NCBI GenBank assembly: GCA_017416765.1
Contig: JAFQBE010000032.1
Location: forward strand, 1 to 64,000
Direction of reading: 5' to 3'
Length of the DNA: 64,000 nucleotides
From: Clostridia bacterium
GTDB taxonomy: Bacteria; Bacillota; Clostridia; Oscillospirales; Acutalibacteraceae
Under the pieces are notes generated by a model. It was not told where the DNA came from. It ran no database searches and saw nothing but the letters and a program-made list of their open reading frames with translations. Of the stretch, positions 16,544 through 22,846 are shown piece after piece (position 1 is the first letter of the stretch; each line of letters opens with the position of its first letter). The position numbers and the translations under genes were made by a program.

Positions 16544-18709
16544 TTAGTCAACAAAGAGTGTGTTTGTGCCTGCATTATAGCTGAACGGTACAAAGCCTGC
16601 CTCAAGCGCGGGGCTGTTTGTTGCAAGCGTAAAATCGCGGTTTGCGGCATCCTTAAACAGCGGGTCAGCAAAAACAGCATTGTTGTAATAGCCGCGGGCA
16701 ACCATAATAACCATGCTCTTTCTTTCAAAAAGGCTCATTGAATCGCCCGAATAAACATTACCGCCGTTGGTATAATCCCAATAAAGGTTGGAATCGTCAA
16801 TAAACCAATCTCTGTCGGTAGTCAGGGCATACATTGTTGCGTTATCCGTTACAAGGATATTGTTTGAAAGGGTCAGGGAATTGTGTTCCTCATTACGGGT
16901 GATACGGAATGCGCCGTCACCGCCAAAGGCAAAAATATTGTTTTTAATAATATTATCCTTACCGTAGTGCTGGTGGAAGGTCTGCGATGAGCAATCGTAA
17001 ACCAGGTTGTTTTCAACAAGGATTTCGCTTGAACCCTCGTCAAGGTAAATTCCCCAGCCGCCGTAGCCGTATCTGCCTTCATCACAGCCTACATTGTAAA
17101 TAACATTGCCGCGGATTACCGTATCCGGCTGAATGCCAAGGGTATAAATTGCGCCCATATCAGAAAGCCAGCCGTTGCCGATATCGTAAATAAGGTTGTC
17201 GCTGATATTTATTCCGTTTGTGGAATTAGGTGAGTAGCCCCAGTTCCAGCCGACGGAAATACCGGTATACCAACCGTCATGAATTTCGTTGTTTGTAAGG
17301 TTACAGTCAATCGCATGGGTAAGAAGAATACCGATAGCGTTGTTGAAAATTCTGCCGTAGCTGCTGATATGGCAATCGGTTACATCAATACGCTGTGTAG
17401 ATGCAGGAACAACAAAATCGCCATGAATAAACACTGCGTTGCCGCCTATTTCATTAAAGCGGCAGCTTGTGATTTTACAGTCGGTTGCTGCCTTATCAAA
17501 CTTAACCGCTGTGTAGGAAATGTTTTCAAAGCGGCAATCCGTAAAATTAATGTTGCTTGATGCAACAATATTAATTGCGGCGGGTGTTTCAAAGGCTGCC
17601 TGCGGATGCGTTGCACCGTACTTTATATTCTTGTAAAGCGGATGGGATTCGTCAAAGCATTTGCCGGAAAAGCTGCCGTCTTTACCTACGTGCTCCCAAT
17701 CGGTTTTTTCAAAGTTGATTCCTTGGAAAGTAATGTTTTGCGCGCCGTTAATTGAAATAAACTGTTCGGCAGCACCAGCATACAGCACGGTGTTTTCGGG
17801 TGTATCACCTGCTTCGGGAATATAGTAAAGCTTGCCTTCCGCACGGTCAAGATACCATTCACCGGGGAGTGTAAGAGCTTCCTTTACATTTTCAAAAACA
17901 AAATTATCATCAACTCTGATTGTCATTGCGGTGGGCTTTGCAGTTTCAATTCTGCCTGTTGCTGCATCAACCGAATGAACAGGCATAAGGTCATCCACCC
18001 AGAAATGCATAACCCTTACATCAATATCACTTGCATTTGCAAAATCAAGCATATCGCTTGTGTGCGCATAAAAAGCTGCGGAATGAGTAAAGAACTGTGC
18101 TTCATTTTCAGGAACAACCGCTTCGTCGGTTTTGGGGTCAGCGACCTTTAAAAGCCCCTCCTTGGGATAATTCGGGCGTGAAAGCCTCTTGTTGCCTTTG
18201 AAAAGCGAACGGAAATAATCCGCATCGCTTTCAACGGGCATATCGGTTACAAAAGCGTCAACACCGTTTATTTCGGTTTCGCTCCAGCTGCCGCTTATCG
18301 GCTTCGCACCGGAAAAGCTGACTTCTTCACCGGGGTATGAACGGTAAACAACATCGCCCGCATCTTCAGCCGTAAACTCAACCGTTTTATCAATAAAATA
18401 TGTACCTTCTCTGAACCATACGGTAACTGTGCCGCAATCAGAAATTTTAAGCGATTTAAGCTTTTCCTTTGCAGCTTCAAAGGTTTTTAACGGATTTTCA
18501 AGCGTACCTTCATTTGCATCATCACCTGAGGGTGAAACAACTATATCATATTCGCCCATACTGAATTCCCCTTCATCAAAAGCGGTCTGCACCTTTTTTT
18601 CGGTTTCGCCGTAAACGCCCTGCTCAGGCTCTGCGGGAAAAAGGGTTACATTTATCATAGTAAAAAATGCTGTAATAATTGCCATAAGCTTTTGCCAAAA
18701 AAGTTCCAT
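16544..18709 (-). CDS. Right-handed parallel beta-helix protein (DUF1565-like), probably exported
   Basis: The 721-residue protein has a hydrophobic N terminus (LFWQKLMAIITAFFTMINVT) that may be a signal or anchor. YDIVVSPSGDDANEGTLENP follows, the usual entry to DUF1565/beta-helix proteins. From about residue 330 on, rungs repeat with N-rich turns: ITFQGINFEKTDWE, NINFTDCRFENISYTAVKF, GNAVFIHGDFVV, DTVIRGNVIYNVG, SEILVENNLVYDC. Such proteins act on polysaccharides or bind glycans; catalytic residues cannot be assigned. It is transcribed from its own promoter, divergent from the transporter at 18842. RBS AGAGGTG lies 7 nt before the ATG. Confidence 0.8.
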   Translation of the reverse strand: MELFWQKLMAIITAFFTMINVTLFPAEPEQGVYGETEKKVQTAFDEGEFSMGEYDIVVSPSGDDANEGTLENPLKTFEAAKEKLKSLKISDCGTVTVWFREGTYFIDKTVEFTAEDAGDVVYRSYPGEEVSFSGAKPISGSWSETEINGVDAFVTDMPVESDADYFRSLFKGNKRLSRPNYPKEGLLKVADPKTDEAVVPENEAQFFTHSAAFYAHTSDMLDFANASDIDVRVMHFWVDDLMPVHSVDAATGRIETAKPTAMTIRVDDNFVFENVKEALTLPGEWYLDRAEGKLYYIPEAGDTPENTVLYAGAAEQFISINGAQNITFQGINFEKTDWEHVGKDGSFSGKCFDESHPLYKNIKYGATHPQAAFETPAAINIVASSNINFTDCRFENISYTAVKFDKAATDCKITSCRFNEIGGNAVFIHGDFVVPASTQRIDVTDCHISSYGRIFNNAIGILLTHAIDCNLTNNEIHDGWYTGISVGWNWGYSPNSTNGINISDNLIYDIGNGWLSDMGAIYTLGIQPDTVIRGNVIYNVGCDEGRYGYGGWGIYLDEGSSEILVENNLVYDCSSQTFHQHYGKDNIIKNNIFAFGGDGAFRITRNEEHNSLTLSNNILVTDNATMYALTTDRDWFIDDSNLYWDYTNGGNVYSGDSMSLFERKSMVIMVARGYYNNAVFADPLFKDAANRDFTLATNSPALEAGFVPFSYNAGTNTLFVD

Positions 18710-18738
18710 AAAAACACCTCTGAATTATTGATGGTTTT

Positions 18739-18767
18739 ATTATATCATTCTTTTAAAGAGTTTTCAA
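18739..18767 (-). promoter_or_regulatory. Promoter of the beta-helix gene
   Basis: On the minus strand TTGAAA (18762-18767), 17 nt, TATAAT (18739-18744). It sits back to back with the transporter promoter at 18776. Confidence 0.75.
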
Positions 18768-18775
18768 TTAATATA

Positions 18776-18804
18776 TTTACCGCAGTAAAAATTTGTGATA
18801 AAAT
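18776..18804 (+). promoter_or_regulatory. Promoter of the ArsB/NhaD-type transporter gene
   Basis: TTTACC (18776-18781), 17 nt, TAAAAT (18799-18804) with extended TGA. Transcription should begin near 18811, which rules out the ATG at 18806 as start codon. Confidence 0.65.
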
Positions 18805-18841
18805 TATGGAACATATTAATCATTCAACGGTGGTAATCAAA

Positions 18842-19948
18842 TTGAATAAGGCTAAAACTTTTTTAAAAGAAGAAATTGTGCTTATAATTTCAGCGGTGCT
18901 TGCCGCAGTATCGGCATTTTTTGTAAAGCCGACAGCAGCATATTTTGAATATATTGATTTTCGTACACTCGGGCTGCTGCTGTGTCTTATGCTTGTTATG
19001 GCAGGGCTTAACCGCATGGGCATATTCAGCCTGCTCGCGCAGAAAATGCTGGTCAAAACAAAAAATCTGCGTTCGCTCGGTTTAGTGCTGAGTCTGCTTT
19101 GCTTTTTCTCGGCAATGGTTATTACAAACGATGTTGCGCTGATAACCTTTGTACCGTTTACAGTAACGGCGCTTGAGCTTTCCGGCAAGAAGAAGGCGCT
19201 TATTCCCATAGTTGTTATCGAAACGGTTGCGGCAAACCTCGGCAGTATGCTCACACCGATAGGTAACCCGCAGAATCTCTATTTATTTTCAGCCTTCAAC
19301 ATGGGCTTTGGCGAATTTTTCGGTGCAGTTGCTCCGTATGCCGCGCTTTCGCTTGTGCTTACGGTAGTTGCGGCATTCATGTTCAGAAAAGAAGATATTA
19401 AAATTGAAATAGTCCACGAAAAACCACAGCCTGAAAAAGCAAAGCTTATAATTTACATAGTTTTATTTATGCTTTCGCTGCTGACAGTTTTCAGGGTTAT
19501 CCCCTACCCCGTTACGCTCGGTATTACTCTGCTTTCAGTAATAATTGCTGACAGAAAAACGCTTGCCAAAGCCGACTACAGTTTGTTGCTCACCTTTATT
19601 TTTCTTTTTATATTTATAGGAAATCTCGGTAAAATTGAAGCAGTCAGCACGCTGCTCCAATCGCTTGTAAAGGGAAGAGAAGTGTTGGTAGGCATTGCGG
19701 CAAGTCAGGTGTTTTCAAATGTACCTGCAGCTATACTGCTTTCTTCGTTTACCGACAATGCTGCGGCTTTGCTTACAGGCGTAAACTTCGGCGGACTCGG
19801 CACGCTTATAGCAAGCATGGCAAGCCTTATTTCCTTTAAACTTATTGCAAAAGAAAAAATCAGCACGGGCAGATATATGCTTGTTTTCACCGCAGTAAAT
19901 GTTGCTTTTCTTGCGGTAAACTTAATGCTGTGGGCTGTAATTAAATAG
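18842..19948 (+). CDS. ArsB/NhaD (SLC13/CitMHS)-type ion transporter
   Basis: The protein has about ten membrane helices and the hallmarks of the ArsB/NhaD superfamily: LGSMLTPIGNPQN in the first half and SQVFSNVPAAIL in the second, the two re-entrant substrate/ion sites. Relatives carry arsenite, Na+/H+, citrate or other anions; the substrate here cannot be read. No ArsR regulator or arsenate reductase gene is near, so arsenic resistance is not supported. I chose the TTG at 18842 because GGTGG lies 8 nt before it and the upstream ATG at 18806 precedes the likely transcription start. The resulting 368 residues begin directly before the first helix, as expected. Single-gene unit. Confidence 0.85.
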   Translation: MNKAKTFLKEEIVLIISAVLAAVSAFFVKPTAAYFEYIDFRTLGLLLCLMLVMAGLNRMGIFSLLAQKMLVKTKNLRSLGLVLSLLCFFSAMVITNDVALITFVPFTVTALELSGKKKALIPIVVIETVAANLGSMLTPIGNPQNLYLFSAFNMGFGEFFGAVAPYAALSLVLTVVAAFMFRKEDIKIEIVHEKPQPEKAKLIIYIVLFMLSLLTVFRVIPYPVTLGITLLSVIIADRKTLAKADYSLLLTFIFLFIFIGNLGKIEAVSTLLQSLVKGREVLVGIAASQVFSNVPAAILLSSFTDNAAALLTGVNFGGLGTLIASMASLISFKLIAKEKISTGRYMLVFTAVNVAFLAVNLMLWAVIK

Positions 19949-20365
19949 CAGGATGATTACCTATGATATTTTGAACATCAAAAATCCTTAATATGCCGTT
20001 AGTTTGAACGAAGCAGGCTGACAAACACAAACCTTGCTAATTAATGCGAGCGAAGTTCCGTAGGCGATGATTAAACTTTAAAAATCAGATACCTATACAA
20101 TAGCCGTTACGGCAGCAGAACAAAATATTTTTTGTTCTGTCTGCTTCGCGGATTTGCCTTTGTCAGCCGTAGCGGAGTGCGCAAAACTCAAAAGTTTTTT
20201 TGGTTACTTTTGTAACGCCTGACAAAAGTAACATAACGCTTACTTTTCGGGTCGTCGAGGACGCCGACCCCTACGAATGATAAATATTTTAACCTATCAG
20301 TATTCAAAATACTATAATTTTATAAACAATAACTTATATTGCATATTAGACAAATTCAATTGCTG
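19949..20365. other. Intergenic stretch with hairpins, no gene seen
   Basis: About 415 bp without a convincing ORF. It holds a palindrome CAGAACAAAATATTTTTTGT ending TCTG near 20116-20139. A second hairpin has GTTACTTTTGT and ACAAAAGTAAC arms near 20203-20232. Two stretches near 20015 and 20150 repeat the CTGACAAA/TTTGTCAG theme in inverted order. A dispersed repeat sits at 20249-20274. It looks like degraded repeat sequence. Confidence 0.5.
20249..20274. repeat. Dispersed GTCGAGGACGCC repeat, copy 1
   Basis: GGGTCGTCGAGGACGCCGAC continues to CCCTAC; the arms GGGTCG and CGACCC pair. A related copy with GTCGAGGACGCC in its centre lies at 27331-27361. The shared CCCCTAC edge links it to the palindromes at 14829. 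Confidence 0.65.
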
Positions 20366-20394
20366 TTTACAAAAGTATGAATAAGTGATATAAT
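20366..20394 (+). promoter_or_regulatory. Promoter of the M20 peptidase gene
   Basis: TTTACA (20366-20371), 17 nt, TATAAT (20389-20394) with extended TGA. The promoter at 43508 shares the same TGTTTACAAAAGTAT beginning. Confidence 0.8.
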
Positions 20395-20428
20395 TCTACA
20401 GTAAAAATACCGAAAGGATATGATAATA

Positions 20429-21880
20429 ATGAAGTATGTAGGATTTGCTTTGCTTATATTGCTGGCGGTTGTTGTTATACTGCTTGCTGTTGCGGCACTG
20501 AAGGCAGTAAAAATAAAGGCAAAGCCCAACACAAACACACCTGCAATAAACCCGACAGAAAAGGAAGCGGCTGATTACGCGCAGAAGCTTTCTGACATGA
20601 TAAAAGTGCCGACAATTTCTCTGCGCGGCAACACAGACCTTTCCGAATTTTACAAGCTGCACGAGGTTATGAAAAAGAATTTTCCGCTTGTATTTTCAAA
20701 GCTTGAATGTACCGAAATTCAGGGCAACCTGCTTTTCCGCTGGCCCGGCAAGGACCCGAAAAGAAACGGTCTGCTCCTCATGGGTCACCAGGACGTTGTT
20801 ACGGCTGACGAGCCTAACTGGGAGCGCGACCCCTTCAGCGGCGAAATAGCCGACGGCAACATTCACGGCAGAGGCTCGATGGACTGCAAATCAACCGTAT
20901 TTTCAGAATTCCAGGCTATCGAAGAACTGCTTGCAGAAGGCTATGAGCCGCCCTGCGACGTTTACCTTGCAACAGCGGTTGATGAAGAAATTTCAGGCGG
21001 CGGCGCTCCGATGCTTGTTGACTACCTTAAATCAAAGGGTGTTCACCTTGATGTTGCAATGGACGAAGGCGGCGCAATCCTTAAAGACCAGCTGCCCACA
21101 ATGCAAGGCTGGTGCGCTGCAATAGGCATACTTGAAAAGGGATATATAGACCTTAAAGTTATTGCAAAGGGCAAGGGCGGTCACTCCTCCACACCCAAGA
21201 GCAATACTCCCCTTGCAAGGCTTGCAAAGTTTGTTGCCGATGTTGAAAAGGATAAGCCCTTTAAGGCTGAAATATCTGCACCTGTTTATGCAATGCTTGA
21301 CCAGGCTGCTCCCTACCTCGCTTTCCCGCTGAGAATGGTGCTGGGCAATATGTGGCTTTTCAAGGGTCTGCTCACAAAGGTTCTCCCCATGGTTTCACCG
21401 ATGTGTAACGCATTTGTGAAAACAACCTTCTGCTGCACAATGGCTGAAGGCTCGCACACACCAAATGTTATTCCCTCGGAAGCATATGTTGTATGCAACC
21501 TTCGCCCCTCACCGCACCAGAATGCGGAAGAATCACTTGCAGTACTCAAAAAGTACGCCGACAAGTATGACCTTGAATTTGAGGTTATCCATGCAAGAAG
21601 CGCATCAAACTGCGTTGATTTCAACGGCGAAGAATTCGGCTACCTTAAAAAGTGCCTTAACGAATGTTACCCCGATGCAAGCGTTATCCCCTACCTGATG
21701 ACAGGCGGTACAGACTGCCGCCACTACGAAGAAGTTGCAGACAACTGCCTGCGCTTCTGCCCGATTAAAATGAGCAACGAACAGCTTGTAGCAATGCACG
21801 CAGCAAACGAAAGCATAGGTGTAAACGAGGTTGCACATTGCGTAAAATTCTATAAGTACTATATCAAAAATCATAAATAA
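20429..21880 (+). CDS. M20/M25/M40-family metallopeptidase, membrane-anchored
   Basis: After an N-terminal membrane helix (FALLILLAVVVILLAVAAL) the protein is a zinc-dependent M20 peptidase like CPG2/PM20D1. Metal ligands are in MGHQDVV, GSMDCK, the Glu pair of AVDEEISGG, and the final His in GGTDCRHY. The insertion with GKGGHSSTPKSNTPL is the dimerisation domain with its usual His. Relatives hydrolyse or form N-acyl amino acids or cleave dipeptides; the substrate is unknown here. Topology suggests action on the outer face if the helix is an anchor. The start at 20429 gives a 10 nt space from AAAGG; the ATG at 20420 would leave only 1-2 nt. The unit is monocistronic with a clear promoter and terminator. 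Confidence 0.9.
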   Translation: MKYVGFALLILLAVVVILLAVAALKAVKIKAKPNTNTPAINPTEKEAADYAQKLSDMIKVPTISLRGNTDLSEFYKLHEVMKKNFPLVFSKLECTEIQGNLLFRWPGKDPKRNGLLLMGHQDVVTADEPNWERDPFSGEIADGNIHGRGSMDCKSTVFSEFQAIEELLAEGYEPPCDVYLATAVDEEISGGGAPMLVDYLKSKGVHLDVAMDEGGAILKDQLPTMQGWCAAIGILEKGYIDLKVIAKGKGGHSSTPKSNTPLARLAKFVADVEKDKPFKAEISAPVYAMLDQAAPYLAFPLRMVLGNMWLFKGLLTKVLPMVSPMCNAFVKTTFCCTMAEGSHTPNVIPSEAYVVCNLRPSPHQNAEESLAVLKKYADKYDLEFEVIHARSASNCVDFNGEEFGYLKKCLNECYPDASVIPYLMTGGTDCRHYEEVADNCLRFCPIKMSNEQLVAMHAANESIGVNEVAHCVKFYKYYIKNHK

Positions 21881-21890
21881 ACAAACTTAA

Positions 21891-21926
21891 AATGCAGGAA
21901 GATTTCGGGTGTAATCTTCCTGCATT
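21891..21926 (+). terminator. Terminator of the M20 peptidase gene
   Basis: AATGCAGGAAGATT and AATCTTCCTGCATT make a 14 bp perfect stem with an 8 nt loop, followed by TTTGTTATTTT. Confidence 0.85.
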
Positions 21927-22002
21927 TTTGTTATTTTGAAGCCATGCAGATTTTGTCGTACATCGAAACATTAAAGCTCTACTATTTTATGACGTAAAAT
22001 TC

Positions 22003-22027
22003 CGGGCGATTCATGAATCGCCCCTAC
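22003..22027. repeat. Dispersed palindromic repeat, third copy
   Basis: Identical over its 25 bp to the copy at 14881-14905 (GGGCGATTCATGAATCGCCC core with CCTAC edge). Confidence 0.75.
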
Positions 22028-22092
22028 CGCAGTATTCTACAAGGTCTAATAATATTTAACGGAATAATCGAAAACCTTTCCTACAATTAAGT

Positions 22093-22275
22093 TTACAGAT
22101 TTTCGTTATCAATTATAATTTCTCCGTTTTCTTTTTCATACTCATCAACACAAGACTGCGCTAAAAACTCAAGCTGTGCATTTAAGGAACGCTTGTTCTT
22201 CTTTGATATATACGTTATTTTGTTAAGCAGTTCTGGCTCAAAACGAATACCCGTTTGCACTTTATTTGTAGCCAT
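22093..22275 (-). CDS. Ribbon-helix-helix (Arc-like) DNA-binding protein
   Basis: The 60-residue protein has the RHH pattern: a short strand (KVQTGIRFEPEL), then two helices (LNKITYISKKN and SLNAQLEFLAQSCVDEYEKE). RHH proteins dimerise and bind short direct or inverted repeats. The ATG at 22275 has GAGGTG about 6 nt upstream. It is divergent to an XRE regulator, and the 100 bp between them contains four TGATAACA boxes, so one or both proteins probably regulate the pair. Such pairs occur on mobile elements and in antitoxin loci; no toxin is evident. Confidence 0.75.
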   Translation of the reverse strand: MATNKVQTGIRFEPELLNKITYISKKNKRSLNAQLEFLAQSCVDEYEKENGEIIIDNENL

Positions 22276-22276
22276 A

Positions 22277-22361
22277 GATAACACCTCGCTAATATTCTGA
22301 TAACATTATAATAAAAAACTTCTTGATTTTATACAAACAAAGTGTTATCATATTGTTATCA
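22277..22361. promoter_or_regulatory. Shared divergent promoters with repeated TGATAACA operator boxes
   Basis: GATAACA (22277-22283), TGATAACA (22298-22305) and inverted TGTTATCA (22343-22350, 22354-22361) flank both promoters. The plus promoter is TTGATT (22323-22328), 17 nt, TATCAT (22346-22351), with the -10 inside an operator box. The minus promoter has TTGTAT, 17 nt, TATTAT. The symmetrical layout predicts joint autoregulation. Confidence 0.6.
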
Positions 22362-22375
22362 TACGAGGTGATATC

Positions 22376-22597
22376 GTGAAAAAGATTAACTATTTTAATG
22401 TATTTGGTCACAATTTATATCGATTAAGAAAAGAAAATAAGCTGACACAAAAGGAAATGGCAGATAAATTGGGAATCAGTATAAGCAGCCTACGGAAATT
22501 AGAAAACGGCATTGTAACACCACGGCTTACCATAAATATAATTTTCAATGCAAGTAAAGAATTTTCTATTGAACCTTACGAGTTGTTCGAAATATAA
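22376..22597 (+). CDS. Small XRE-family regulator
   Basis: The 73-residue protein is almost only a Cro/CI helix-turn-helix: YRLRKENKLTQKEMADKLGI, then SSLRKLENGIVTPRLT and a short C-terminal helix. It starts at GTG (22376) with GAGGTG 5 nt upstream, mirror-like to the ribosome site of the divergent RHH gene. It should bind as a dimer, most likely to the TGATAACA boxes in the shared control region. A weak hairpin follows. Confidence 0.85.
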   Translation: MKKINYFNVFGHNLYRLRKENKLTQKEMADKLGISISSLRKLENGIVTPRLTINIIFNASKEFSIEPYELFEI

Positions 22598-22606
22598 TAA
22601 ACTCAA

Positions 22607-22633
22607 AAAGAGCAATCAATAAGACTGCTCTTT
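22607..22633 (+). terminator. Hairpin after the XRE gene
   Basis: AAAGAGCA and TGCTCTTT form an 8 bp stem with an 11 nt loop; the tail (GGGATTATAAAAATGATTTT) is only partly T-rich. Confidence 0.5.
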
Positions 22634-22679
22634 GGGATTATAAAAATGATTTTCAACAAATATAAGTATAAGTTATATT

Positions 22680-22842
22680 GCAAACTACAGTTTGCAGGTA
22701 TATTTGACTTGCAGTCAAGTTATATGAAATCCTTGCGGATTTCGTTATATTATATTCGCCACAAAACTGTCCGAAGGACAATATAACTGTGCAAAGCACA
22801 ATATAACTGCGTAGCAATATCACTCACCGTAAGGCGAATATA
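22680..22842. repeat. Array of mini-hairpins separated by ATATAAC-type spacers
   Basis: Six or seven small stem-loops stand in a row: GCAAACT-AC-AGTTTGC (22680-22695), TTGACT-TGC-AGTCAA (22704), GAAATCC-TTGC-GGATTTC (22726), TGTCC-GAA-GGACA (22768), TGTGC-AAA-GCACA (22788), TGC-GTA-GCA (22808) and a weak CC-GTAA-GG (22827-22834). AT-rich spacers, mostly variants of ATATAAC, separate them. TATATTCGCC (22751-22760) pairs perfectly with GGCGAATATA (22833-22842) and encloses the last ones. The stems differ in sequence although the design is the same. The array directly follows the ABC exporter gene on the minus strand. Confidence 0.7.
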
Positions 22843-22846
22843 ACTA

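Noticed and set aside
18692..18841. Earlier starts (18692 or the ATG at 18806) for the ArsB/NhaD-type transporter
   Set aside because: The promoter at 18776-18804 puts transcription start near 18811, and only the TTG at 18842 has a ribosome site.
18842..19948. Arsenite resistance role for the transporter
   Set aside because: No arsR, arsC or arsA-type gene is near, and the superfamily carries many ions.
22680..22842. CRISPR-like array
   Set aside because: The units are short hairpins with different sequences, not identical repeats with unique spacers of constant length, and there are no cas genes.
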